This document shows positions 1 through 7,234 of a stretch of 12,746 nucleotides of DNA, piece by piece (position 1 is the first letter of the stretch; each line of letters starts with the position of its first letter). The notes under the pieces are model-generated. The model did no database searches. It saw only the letters and a list, made by a program, of their open reading frames with translations, and was not told the origin of the DNA. This stretch comes from CAIUGU01 sp031398625. Its GTDB lineage: Bacteria; Pseudomonadota; Gammaproteobacteria; Steroidobacterales; Steroidobacteraceae. The stretch is from positions 1 to 12,746 of the forward strand of contig JANNNQ010000136.1 in NCBI GenBank assembly GCA_031398625.1. Direction: 5' to 3'. The position numbers and the translations under genes are program-made.

Positions 1-240
1 GGCCGGTACAACAGTCCCGAGGTCGACCGCCAGGTCGCGATCGCGCAGAACTCGATTGATCCCAAGGAGCGGATGCAGGCCTTCGCCCGCATCCAGCAAC
101 TCCTGATCGAAGATGCCGCGATGATCCCGAACTTCGAGCGCGGCACCTTGTTTGTCCAGGATCCCCGGTTGCGAGGCGTCGTCCGGCGATCGGTCGGCAC
201 CGACCCCGATTTCACAAACGCCTATATCGTCGCCGACTGA
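1..240 (+). CDS. ABC transporter substrate-binding protein, peptide family, C-terminal fragment
   Basis: The window opens inside a reading frame (frame 1) that runs 79 codons to a TGA at 238-240; the start lies upstream. The visible segment has the usual end of a family-5 solute-binding protein (DppA/OppA/NikA type): a YNSPEVD stretch near residues 3-9, an amphipathic helix with RMQAFARIQQLL, then an acidic IEDAAMIPNF segment and a final beta-rich tail. In this family the sequence 'yn.peVD.ll..A....D...R...y...q.ll..d.p.ip' is standard. The protein would be periplasmic and deliver peptides or related solutes to the permeases encoded immediately downstream, whose first start lies 18 bp after this stop. 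The binding pocket is outside the window, so the substrate cannot be inferred. Confidence 0.85.
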   Translation, partial: GRYNSPEVDRQVAIAQNSIDPKERMQAFARIQQLLIEDAAMIPNFERGTLFVQDPRLRGVVRRSVGTDPDFTNAYIVAD

Positions 241-258
241 TTTGGCTATTATCGAGCC

Positions 259-1197
259 GTGCTGAAATACATCCTCAAGCGACTGCTGCACGGGCTCATT
301 ACCGTCTGGTTCATCGCCACCGCCACCTTCATCGCCATGCATGCCGTCCCGGGCGACCCGCTGTCCGGCGAGAAGGCGATGACCGAGGAAATCCGGCGCA
401 ACCTGGAAGCGAAGTACGGCCTCGACAAGCCGGTGCTCGAGCAGTACGGCATCTACATGGGGAACATGCTGAAGGGCGACTTCGGCATCTCGTACACCCA
501 GCAGAACCGCCAGGTGAACGACATCATCCGCGAGCATTTCCCGGTTTCAGCCACGCTGGGCATCCTCGCCGTCGTGTTCGCGGCCTTAGGGGGCATCCTC
601 TGGGGCGCACTCACGGCGACGTACCGCAACCGCCTGCCCGATGTCGTGATCATGTTCCTCGTGATCCTCGGCATCTCGGTGCCGAGCTTCGTGTTTGCGG
701 CACTGGGGCAGCTCACGCTCGTCAAGCTCAACGGCTGGACCGGCGTGACGATCTTCCCCGTGGCGGGGTGGGGCACGGTGATGCACATGGTCATCCCGTC
801 ACTGGTGCTGGGCATGGGCACGATGGCGTACCTCACGCGCCTCATGCGGTCCTCGATGCTCGAAGTCACCAACACCGATTACGTCCGTACCGCGAAGTCG
901 AAAGGCCTGCCGCCCGCGCGCATCTTCCTGAAGCACCAGCTGCGTAACGCGATCCTGCCCGTGGTCACCGTGCTGGGGCCTGCAATTGCGGCCATCACCA
1001 CCGGCGGCTTCGTCGTCGAACTCGTGTTCGCGATTCCCGGGCTCGGCCGCTACTTCGTGCAGGCCGTCCAGCAGCTCGACTACACCGTCATCATGGGCAC
1101 CACGGTGTTCTACGGCGCCTTCCTGGTCCTGATGGTGATCGTGGTCGACATCGTCTATGGCCTGATCGATCCGCGCGTGAGGCTCGAGACCGCATGA
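259..1197 (+). CDS. Peptide ABC transporter permease, OppB/DppB family
   Basis: This is a 312-aa inner-membrane permease, a normal length for DppB/OppB, which forms half of the membrane channel of an importer of peptides or similar solutes. It starts with GTG at 259, and the N-terminus (MLKYILKRLLHGLITVWFI) is the family's usual first membrane helix. The motif HAVPGDPL follows at residues 28-35. The GDFGISYT segment (73-80) and further hydrophobic helices at about 97-118, 128-153, 175-195, 234-257 and 280-302 match the family layout. The cytoplasmic EAA loop that docks onto the ATPase lies at about 206-234, with YVRTAKSKGL. No strong Shine-Dalgarno sequence is visible, consistent with coupling to the upstream binding-protein gene 18 bp away. 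Its last 4 bp overlap the next permease (ATGA). Substrate specificity is unknown. Confidence 0.93.
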   Translation: MLKYILKRLLHGLITVWFIATATFIAMHAVPGDPLSGEKAMTEEIRRNLEAKYGLDKPVLEQYGIYMGNMLKGDFGISYTQQNRQVNDIIREHFPVSATLGILAVVFAALGGILWGALTATYRNRLPDVVIMFLVILGISVPSFVFAALGQLTLVKLNGWTGVTIFPVAGWGTVMHMVIPSLVLGMGTMAYLTRLMRSSMLEVTNTDYVRTAKSKGLPPARIFLKHQLRNAILPVVTVLGPAIAAITTGGFVVELVFAIPGLGRYFVQAVQQLDYTVIMGTTVFYGAFLVLMVIVVDIVYGLIDPRVRLETA

Positions 1198-2591
1198 CCG
1201 AAGCGATGTTGCCGGCCTCTGCCTTCGAACCGGTCCACGTCGACCGGAAGGTCCAGGTTCTTTCCCGTCCCTCGCTGTCCTACTGGCAGGACGCCTGGCG
1301 GCGCCTGAAAGCCAACCGCCGCGCGTTCATTTCGCTCTACATCGTGATCGGACTGTTGCTGTTCACCATCGCGGGTCCCTGGGTCTGGCAGGTGGATCCG
1401 TCGGCGCAGGATCTCGACCAGGTGAGCAAGGCACCGGGTGCCGACCGCCGTGCTTTCGTTGCCGAACCGTACCAGCCCTGGGCGGGAGTCCGGGTACCGG
1501 TTCCCGAAGGGACGCCCGGTTCGCTCGTGCCCACGAATCTCCGCACGGACGGGACGACCACCACCCAAGCTGTCCGGCTGGTATGGGATCCCGTCGCAGG
1601 CGCGAGTGGCTATCGCATCTATCGCAATATCTATGAACCGGGCCCAGATCGCGCACTCGGCTTGCCGTTGGGCGATGTCCTGAGTCCCGAACAGGTGAGC
1701 TTCGAGGACCGCCTCGACCTCGAGCCCCTGACCTACTACTACTCGGTGCTCTCGCTCGATCGCTATGGCGAGGAAGTCAGCGAGCCGGTGATGCTCGAAG
1801 TGCCGGTCATCCGCGTCATCACGCCGAGCCAGGCCGTGGAGAGGGGCCTCGCAGCAGCGGAGAGCGACGTCGCGATGGGCGATGAACTGCAACTCGCGCT
1901 GCATCCACTTGGCACCGACTACCTGGGACGCGACCTGCTGGCGCGCCTGATGTATGGCGCCAGGGTGTCGCTCCTGATCGGCATCGTGGCACCGGTGCTG
2001 TACGTGATGCTCGGCATCGCCTATGGCGCCATGGCGGGCTTCATGGGCGGGAAGATCGATGCGCTGCTCATGCGGTTTGCGGACTTCGTCGTCGCGTTGC
2101 CGTTCCTGCTGTTCATGATCCTGTTCAAGATTGCGTTCGGCATCGGGCCGGGAGAGAGCGGCATCTTCCCGATGCTCGTGGCGCTGGTCCTGCTGAGCTG
2201 GCCTTCCACGGCCCGCCTTGTGCGGGGCCAGATCCTGCAGATCCGCGAGGAAGGCTATATCGGGGCTTCCCGGCTGCTGGGAGCGAGCACGAGCTACCTC
2301 GTGTTGCGGCACATGATCCCGAACACGATGGGCGTGATCCTGGTGACGCTGACGTTCGCCATCCCGAGCGCCATCTTCACGGAAGCCTTCCTGTCGTTCA
2401 TCGGCATGGGCGTTGCGCCACCCACGCCTTCGTGGGGCAGCATGAGCAACGAGGGCATCCGCACGATGCTGAGTACGCCGCATGAACTGATTTTCCCGGC
2501 GGTGATGATCAGCATCACGGTGCTGGCCTTCAACCTTTTGGGCGACGGCCTGCGCGACGCCTTCGATGCCCGGATGAGGTCGCGCGAATGA
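1194..2591 (+). CDS. Peptide ABC transporter permease, OppC/DppC family, with a large periplasmic FN3-like insertion
   Basis: This is the second permease of the transporter. It has 465 aa, whereas DppC/OppC proteins usually have about 280-310. The start ATG overlaps the previous stop (ATGA). An N-terminal cytoplasmic helix and TM1 (about 44-66) are followed by an extra segment of roughly 165 residues. The family hallmark HPLGTDYLGRD, normally soon after TM1, appears only at 237-247. From there the protein is typical: membrane helices at about 258-282, 298-316, 324-337, 378-403 and 432-450, an EAA loop at about 352-377 (EGYIGASRLLGAS), and a C-terminal GDGLRDAFDAR. Within the extra segment, residues 123-205 resemble a fibronectin type III domain. 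The core transport module is intact, so import is probably retained. The added domain would sit on the periplasmic face, where it could contact the binding protein or the cell wall; that role is inference. Confidence 0.93.
   Translation: MTEAMLPASAFEPVHVDRKVQVLSRPSLSYWQDAWRRLKANRRAFISLYIVIGLLLFTIAGPWVWQVDPSAQDLDQVSKAPGADRRAFVAEPYQPWAGVRVPVPEGTPGSLVPTNLRTDGTTTTQAVRLVWDPVAGASGYRIYRNIYEPGPDRALGLPLGDVLSPEQVSFEDRLDLEPLTYYYSVLSLDRYGEEVSEPVMLEVPVIRVITPSQAVERGLAAAESDVAMGDELQLALHPLGTDYLGRDLLARLMYGARVSLLIGIVAPVLYVMLGIAYGAMAGFMGGKIDALLMRFADFVVALPFLLFMILFKIAFGIGPGESGIFPMLVALVLLSWPSTARLVRGQILQIREEGYIGASRLLGASTSYLVLRHMIPNTMGVILVTLTFAIPSAIFTEAFLSFIGMGVAPPTPSWGSMSNEGIRTMLSTPHELIFPAVMISITVLAFNLLGDGLRDAFDARMRSRE
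1560..1808 (+). other. FN3-like domain inserted in the permease periplasmic loop
   Basis: This covers residues 123-205 of the second permease. It shows the hallmarks of a fibronectin type III beta-sandwich: a VRLVWDPVAGASGYRIYRN strand pair (the conserved Trp of strand B and Tyr-x-Ile-Tyr-Arg of strand C), an acidic FEDRLDLEPLTYYYSVLSLD stretch (the conserved Leu-x-x-x-x-x-Tyr pattern of strands E-F), and a closing EEVSEPVMLEV strand (strand G). It lies between TM1 and the HPLGTD motif, which places it outside the cytoplasmic membrane. The assignment rests on motif reading alone. Confidence 0.7.
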
Positions 2592-3625
2592 GTGCGGCGC
2601 AGACTGTCCTCGACGTCAGGGACCTCAAGGTGGAGTTCGATACCTATGGCGGTATCGTCCATGCCGTTCGCGGCGTGAGTTTCAGTGTCCGCCAGGGCGA
2701 GACGCTGGCCATCGTCGGTGAATCCGGCTGCGGCAAGTCGGTGACCGTGCAGAGCATCATGGGCCTGATCCCCATGCCGCCGGGTCGCATCACCTCCGGC
2801 ACGGCGATGTTCCGCGGCCAGGATATCGTCCGGAACAAGATCATCGACGGCCGGGACATCCGGGGCAGCGGCATCGGCATGATCTTCCAGGACCCGATGA
2901 CCTCACTGAACCCGACGATGACCATCGGCGAGCAGATCGCGGAGACGCTGCGGGAGCACCGCGGATTCACCAAGGCACAGGGCCTGGCCCGCGCAGTCGA
3001 ACTGATCTCGATGGTGCGGATCCCGGATGCCGCGAAGCGGGCGAAGCAATACCCGTTCGAGTTTTCCGGCGGCATGCTGCAGCGATCGATGATCGCCATG
3101 GCGCTGGCCTGTGAGCCCTCGATCCTGATTGCCGATGAACCCACGACCGCACTCGATGTCACCATCCAGTCGCAGATCCTCGACCTGCTGATGGACCTGC
3201 AGAAAGAAAAAGGCATGGCCATCCTGCTCATCACCCACGATCTCGGGGTCGTGGCGCGCATGGCGGATGACGTGATGGTCATGTACGCGGGTGAAGTCGT
3301 GGAGTGCGGCACGGTGGACGACGTCTTCAGTCGCGCGGCGCATCCGTACACGAATGGCCTCCGGGCAGCGATGCCATCGCGCCTGCTGGGTGAGCGCCAA
3401 AGACTCACTCCGATCGAAGGCAGCCCGCCCGATTTGTTTGCGCCGCCGGTGGGTTGCGGGTATTTCGCCCGCTGCCCTCACGCCATGCAACTCTGCCAGG
3501 ATAGCCATCCGCCTCCCTTTGCCGTGGGCGCTGGACATGATGCGCGCTGCTGGCTGCAGCATGGGGAGTCCACCCGCGCCGTGCCCGGTTTGCATGTTCC
3601 CCATCTTGCCGAGGTTGCCTCGTGA
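2588..3625 (+). CDS. Peptide ABC transporter ATP-binding protein, OppD/DppD family
   Basis: This is a 345-aa cytoplasmic ATPase that powers the importer together with the next gene product. The start ATG overlaps the upstream stop by 4 bp. All nucleotide-binding motifs are present: Walker A GESGCGKS at 44-51, Q-loop Gln101 in IFQDPMTSLNP, signature FSGGM at 159-163 (Leu replaced by Phe and the usual Gln by Met), Walker B ILIADEP at 179-185 and switch His217 in THDLG. The C-terminal oligopeptide-transporter extension (about 250-345) holds four cysteines at 290, 296, 303 and 321 around the ARCPHAM motif. In related DppD proteins this spacing is known to hold an iron-sulfur cluster. Length and motif order are those of OppD/DppD. 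It partners with the OppF-type subunit encoded downstream. Confidence 0.94.
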   Translation: MSAAQTVLDVRDLKVEFDTYGGIVHAVRGVSFSVRQGETLAIVGESGCGKSVTVQSIMGLIPMPPGRITSGTAMFRGQDIVRNKIIDGRDIRGSGIGMIFQDPMTSLNPTMTIGEQIAETLREHRGFTKAQGLARAVELISMVRIPDAAKRAKQYPFEFSGGMLQRSMIAMALACEPSILIADEPTTALDVTIQSQILDLLMDLQKEKGMAILLITHDLGVVARMADDVMVMYAGEVVECGTVDDVFSRAAHPYTNGLRAAMPSRLLGERQRLTPIEGSPPDLFAPPVGCGYFARCPHAMQLCQDSHPPPFAVGAGHDARCWLQHGESTRAVPGLHVPHLAEVAS

Positions 3626-4593
3626 CGGCCGCACCCGTACTGGTCGAGACCATCGCGCTGACCAAGCATTTTTCCATTGGCATCGGGCAGACGGTGCATG
3701 CCGTCGATGACGTCTCGCTCAAGATTCACGAGCGCGAGATCGTCGGGCTGGTCGGTGAGACGGGTTCGGGCAAGTCCACGTTCGGCAAGGCCCTGATCGG
3801 CCTGCATCCCAAGACGTCGGGCACGGTTCGGTACCGCGGTGAAGCCCTGCCGGCGAGGTACGGCCCCGTGGATTTCAGGAACCAGGCCCGGCGTGCGCAG
3901 ATGATCTTCCAGGATCCGTATTCGTCGCTGAATCCGCGCATGACAGTGGGGGAAATCATCGGCGAAGGATTGAAACTGCATACGCAGTTGAAAGGCGCGG
4001 AAGTGCGCGAGCGCGTATCGGACTGGCTGCGCCGCGTAGGCCTCGAGCCGGATCACATGTCGCGCTATCCGCACGAGTTTTCTGGCGGCCAGCGGCAGCG
4101 CATCGGCATCGCGCGGGCACTCATCATGGAGCCGGAATTCGTCGTCTGCGACGAACCGATCTCCGCGCTGGACGTGTCCGTCCAGGCGCAGGTGGTGAAC
4201 CTGCTCGACGACCTCAAGGCCTCGATGGGCCTGACGCTGCTGTTCATCGCCCATGACCTCTCGATGGTCCGCTATGTCTCCGACCGCATGGCGGTGATGT
4301 ACCTGGGCTCATTGATCGAGATCGGGCCCGCGAATGACGTGTTCTTCGACCCGAAGCATCCCTACACCCAGCTGCTCATCGGTTCCAATCCGGAACCCGA
4401 TCCCGCCACCGAGCATCGTCGCCGCGCCACGCCCATCAAGGGCGAGATCCCGTCGCCGATCAACGTTCCCGCAGGCTGCCGGTTTGCCAACCGCTGCCCG
4501 CACGTGATGGACGTGTGCCGGCAGGTGACTCCCGAACTCAAGGTGCCGAAGCAAGAATCGGGTACCCGCGCGGTGGCCTGCCACCTTTACTAG
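3622..4593 (+). CDS. Peptide ABC transporter ATP-binding protein, OppF/DppF family
   Basis: This is the second ATPase subunit, 323 aa. It starts with GTG at 3622, overlapping the previous stop (GTGA). Walker A GETGSGKS is at 45-52, Q-loop Gln97 in IFQDPYSSLNP, signature FSGGQ at 153-157, Walker B FVVCDEP at 173-179 and switch His211. The EFSGGQRQRIGIARAL stretch is a full consensus signature, unlike the FSGGM of its partner, so the two ATP sites of the heterodimer differ slightly. The C-terminal extension again has four cysteines (286, 292, 299, 320) around a NRCPHVM motif, matching the OppD-type subunit. It is the last gene of the operon: the stop lies 18 bp from the stop of the convergent trhO-type gene, and no clear terminator hairpin is visible in that gap. 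Confidence 0.94.
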   Translation: MTAAPVLVETIALTKHFSIGIGQTVHAVDDVSLKIHEREIVGLVGETGSGKSTFGKALIGLHPKTSGTVRYRGEALPARYGPVDFRNQARRAQMIFQDPYSSLNPRMTVGEIIGEGLKLHTQLKGAEVRERVSDWLRRVGLEPDHMSRYPHEFSGGQRQRIGIARALIMEPEFVVCDEPISALDVSVQAQVVNLLDDLKASMGLTLLFIAHDLSMVRYVSDRMAVMYLGSLIEIGPANDVFFDPKHPYTQLLIGSNPEPDPATEHRRRATPIKGEIPSPINVPAGCRFANRCPHVMDVCRQVTPELKVPKQESGTRAVACHLY

Positions 4594-4611
4594 CCTGACG
4601 AGTACGCGAAG

Positions 4612-6408
4612 CTATAGGCCGGCCCACGCGGGCGGCGGCGCGGTGAAGTCCACCCTCTCGTTGGTGAGCGGGTGCTGGAAGCGGATCTTCCAGGCATGCA
4701 GGCAGAGCGGTGGCGCATCCAACGCGAGTGTCGGCAGACCGGCCGGATCTCCCTCCGCGCCGTACAGCGGATCCCCGCAGACCGGCAAGCCCAGGTGTTG
4801 CAGATGCAAACGGATCTGGTTGGTGCGACCGGTGAATGGCCGCGCTTCCAGCAGCGCCGTGCCATCCTGGTTCCGACGCAGCACGGTGAATTCCGTCTTC
4901 GACTCGAGGCCATCTGCGTCTATCTCGCGTGAGCCCGCCGGCCCGACCTGGGCACTGATGGACGCATCGCAGGTGAAATGATCCTCCGCCGGAATGCCAT
5001 CTACCTTCACGAGATACCGCTTCTCCACTTCGCCGCGCTGGAACTGCGGCTGCAGCCGTGCGGCGTAACGCTGCGTGCGACAGGCCACCAGCAACCCGGT
5101 CGTGTTCGCATCGAGCCGATGTGCAGGGCGGGGCTTCTGCGGGTGATAGGCCAGGGCGAGGAAGTACGCGAGCGTGTTGCGCAGGAACCGGCCGCCCGCA
5201 TGCATCGGCAGGGGCGCGGGCTTGTCGATGACGATGAGGGCTTCGTCTTCGTGGAGAATGTGCACCTCCGCATTCACCGCAGGTTCGACGGTGGCGGGCA
5301 CCAGCTGCACGAGCCGTTGATGGGCCTTCACGCGATCTTCCCAGGAGACAGGCCGATTCTTGTCGTCCCGCAACTGGCCGGCGGCGATCATCGCTTCCCA
5401 GCTTTTCCCGGAGCGATGGGGCAGGGTGATCGCAAGTGCTTCCCGCACCGTCATGCCATCGCAGTCCGCATGGATGCGCAGCGGTCGGTAGTTGTCATAG
5501 GGCACACTGCCGGGCAGCGGGCTCGTCACGCGACGCAAGGCTTCCTGGTGACGTGCCCGCGCCTCGGCGGCAATCTCCTCCGGGGGGCGCCAGCAGGAGG
5601 GACAGGACTTTCCGGGCACGTAGTACTCGGAGCGCTGGTCCTTTTCAGTCAGGGGCTCCTGGCAGGCAAAGCAGACATCGCTGCCGGTTTCATGCAACGT
5701 GGGATCGAGGCCGACGCGATGATCGAACACGAAGCATTCGCCGTCGTAATGCGAATTCCCGCATTCCTCGAAGTAATTGAGGATCCCGCCGTCCAGCTGG
5801 TGCACGTTGCGGAACCCTTCCCGCTCCATGAATGGGCCGGCTTTCTCGCAGCGGATGCCTCCGGTGCAGAACATCACGATGGGCTGGTCCTTCAACGCTT
5901 CGGGCAGCAGCCGCACGGCAGCGGGGAAATTGCGGAAGTGATCGAGGTCCAGGGTCAGTGCGTTGCGGAACGTGCCTAGCCGCACTTCATAGTCGTTGCG
6001 CGTGTCGAGCAGCGTGACGGGACGGCCTTCATCGAGCCACTGTTTCAGCTCCGCAGGACTCAACTTCGGTGAGGGACGACTGGCAGGGTCAATTCCTTCC
6101 ACGCCGAAAGCGATGATCTCCTTCTTGATCCGCACCAGCATGCGGGTGAAAGGCTGGTGCGCGCTTTCGCTGAACTTCGCTTCCAGGGACTCGAGGCCCG
6201 GGCGAGCGCGGAGCATGGCCAGCAGGTTCTCGACGGCGCCTCGTTCTCCCGCCACGAACAGGTTGATGCCCTCCGTGCTGAGCAGGATCGTGCCTTTCAG
6301 GCCCGCTTCCCGGCAGTGCTCCAGCAGCTCGGCCCGCCAGGCCTTGAGGTCCGACAGCGGGGCAAACCGGTAGGCAGCAACGTTTGTAAAAGTGGCTGGA
6401 AAAGACAT
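4612..6408 (-). CDS. trhO: TrhO-type tRNA uridine(34) hydroxylase fused to an RluA-family pseudouridine synthase
   Basis: This is a 598-aa two-enzyme fusion. Residues 1 to about 290 match TrhO (YceA, UPF0176), which makes 5-hydroxyuridine at wobble position 34 of tRNA in an oxygen-dependent reaction. An N-terminal acylphosphatase-like domain contains KGTILLSTEGINLF (38-51). A rhodanese domain (about 115-215) has the catalytic loop CTGGIRCEKA, with Cys181 the likely active residue. A Cys-rich tail follows (CxxC at 246-249 and 269-272, possible metal site). Residues about 305-372 resemble a small S4-like region. Residues about 383-598 form an RluA-type pseudouridine synthase with VIDKPAPLPMH (393-403), the catalytic motif HRLDANTTG (430-438, Asp433) and RTNQIRLHLQHLG (528-540). 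The frame is open further upstream to 7233, but family similarity begins at Met 6408 and the upstream part overlaps another gene. The RNA target of the second domain cannot be read from sequence. Confidence 0.92.
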   Translation of the reverse strand: MSFPATFTNVAAYRFAPLSDLKAWRAELLEHCREAGLKGTILLSTEGINLFVAGERGAVENLLAMLRARPGLESLEAKFSESAHQPFTRMLVRIKKEIIAFGVEGIDPASRPSPKLSPAELKQWLDEGRPVTLLDTRNDYEVRLGTFRNALTLDLDHFRNFPAAVRLLPEALKDQPIVMFCTGGIRCEKAGPFMEREGFRNVHQLDGGILNYFEECGNSHYDGECFVFDHRVGLDPTLHETGSDVCFACQEPLTEKDQRSEYYVPGKSCPSCWRPPEEIAAEARARHQEALRRVTSPLPGSVPYDNYRPLRIHADCDGMTVREALAITLPHRSGKSWEAMIAAGQLRDDKNRPVSWEDRVKAHQRLVQLVPATVEPAVNAEVHILHEDEALIVIDKPAPLPMHAGGRFLRNTLAYFLALAYHPQKPRPAHRLDANTTGLLVACRTQRYAARLQPQFQRGEVEKRYLVKVDGIPAEDHFTCDASISAQVGPAGSREIDADGLESKTEFTVLRRNQDGTALLEARPFTGRTNQIRLHLQHLGLPVCGDPLYGAEGDPAGLPTLALDAPPLCLHAWKIRFQHPLTNERVDFTAPPPAWAGL

Positions 6409-6504
6409 CCGCGCATGGTTGCCTGCTGCTGCAGTGCAGTCAAGTTGCACAAAAACGCGGTAATCGCGGCCCCATTCGTTTTTGCTACGTACCTTCACTC
6501 TCGC

Positions 6505-6510
6505 AAGGGG
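6505..6510 (+). promoter_or_regulatory. Ribosome binding site of the secreted lectin-like gene
   Basis: AAGGGG lies 6 bp before the ATG at 6517. It fixes this start against the longer in-frame opening that reaches back to 6157. The translated product begins with a classic signal peptide at this ATG, which agrees. The 108-bp gap between this gene and divergent trhO (6409-6516) must hold both promoters, but I could not pick a convincing -35/-10 pair. It also contains a short inverted repeat, CTGCA-G-TGCAG, at 6429-6439. Confidence 0.75.
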
Positions 6511-6516
6511 AATCCG

Positions 6517-7197
6517 ATGAAAACAGGCATGAAACTGGCGGTACTGGCCGCCTTGGCAACAGGCATGGCAGGGGGCTGGGCACTGGCCGCCGACGCGCCT
6601 TCCATGAGCTTCTTCATCACCAGCAAGGGATCGGGCAAGGGCGGTGATCTCGGCGGCCTGAAAGGTGCCGATACGCTCTGCCAGCAGCTGGCTACTGCGG
6701 CGGGCGCCGGCAATCGCACCTGGGCTGCCTATCTCAGCACCCAGGGTGAGGGAGCGGTGAACGCGAAGGACCGCATTGGCACCGGCCCCTGGTACAACGC
6801 GAAGGGCGTGCTGATCGCCAAGAACATCACCGAGCTGCTGACGCCGGGGGTGAACATCAACGCGCAGACCGGCCTGGACGAGAAGGGCCAGCCTGTCGGG
6901 TCCGTGAAGGTGGGGGCAAACGGTGCGCCGCTGCCGCGCGAACAGCAGTCGGGTGTCGAGCACGACATCCTCACGGGTTCGCAGGCCAACGGCATGGCTT
7001 TCCCGGCCGGCGAAGACCGCACCTGCCGCAACTGGACATCGAGCACTACCGGTGCCGCGATGCTCGGACATCACGATCGCCTGAGCCTGCAGCCGGGACT
7101 CTCGCCTTGGGATGCGGCCCATCCGTCCCAGGCTTGCGACCAGCAGAGCCTCGTGAATACGGGTGGAGCAGGGCGTTTCTACTGCTTCGCGAAGTAG
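6517..7197 (+). CDS. Secreted four-cysteine protein with a lectin/endostatin-like fold
   Basis: This is a 226-aa protein with a signal peptide: positively charged MKTGMK, a hydrophobic core at 7-21 and a likely cleavage after the ALA at 22-24. The mature part has FFITSKGSGKGGDLGGLKGA (32-51), a pattern found in exported bacterial proteins with a C-type-lectin or endostatin-like fold (LGGLxGADxxC). Four cysteines at 55, 170, 207 and 223 could form two disulfides. TCRNWTSS (169-176), GHHDRLS (184-190) and the C-terminal NTGGAGRFYCFA (214-225) are also typical of this group as I remember it. It probably acts in the periplasm or outside the cell. No catalytic residues are recognisable and the ligand is unknown. 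It stands alone: trhO is divergent and the next gene is convergent. Confidence 0.8.
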   Translation: MKTGMKLAVLAALATGMAGGWALAADAPSMSFFITSKGSGKGGDLGGLKGADTLCQQLATAAGAGNRTWAAYLSTQGEGAVNAKDRIGTGPWYNAKGVLIAKNITELLTPGVNINAQTGLDEKGQPVGSVKVGANGAPLPREQQSGVEHDILTGSQANGMAFPAGEDRTCRNWTSSTTGAAMLGHHDRLSLQPGLSPWDAAHPSQACDQQSLVNTGGAGRFYCFAK

Positions 7198-7204
7198 GAC
7201 CTGG

Positions 7205-7232
7205 TGTCCCGGGCCACGGGTGGCCCGGGACA
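7205..7232. terminator. Perfect 12-bp GC-rich hairpin between convergent genes, possible bidirectional terminator
   Basis: TGTCCCGGGCCA and its exact reverse complement TGGCCCGGGACA are separated by a CGGG loop. The hairpin begins 8 bp after the stop of the secreted protein and ends 2 bp before the stop of the convergent acetyltransferase gene. Neither side has a run of T residues, so it is not a textbook intrinsic terminator. It may stop transcription weakly, protect 3' ends, or block read-through as part of a convergent pair. Confidence 0.6.
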
Positions 7233-7234
7233 TC

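Noticed and set aside
1155..2483. A 442-codon open frame on the minus strand opposite the permease
   Set aside because: It is His/Arg/Glu-rich with no recognisable domain and lies fully antisense to a clear permease; such frames arise from high third-position GC.
4978..5979. A 333-codon plus-strand frame
   Set aside because: It is a shadow of the TrhO-RluA fusion gene, without a domain or a credible ribosome binding site.
6157..6516. An N-terminal extension of the lectin-like gene
   Set aside because: It is antisense to trhO, while the ATG at 6517 has AAGGGG upstream and starts a signal peptide.
6409..7233. The 275-codon upstream extension of the trhO-type frame
   Set aside because: TrhO similarity begins at the Met at 6408, and the extension is antisense to the secreted lectin-like gene, which has its own signal peptide and ribosome binding site.
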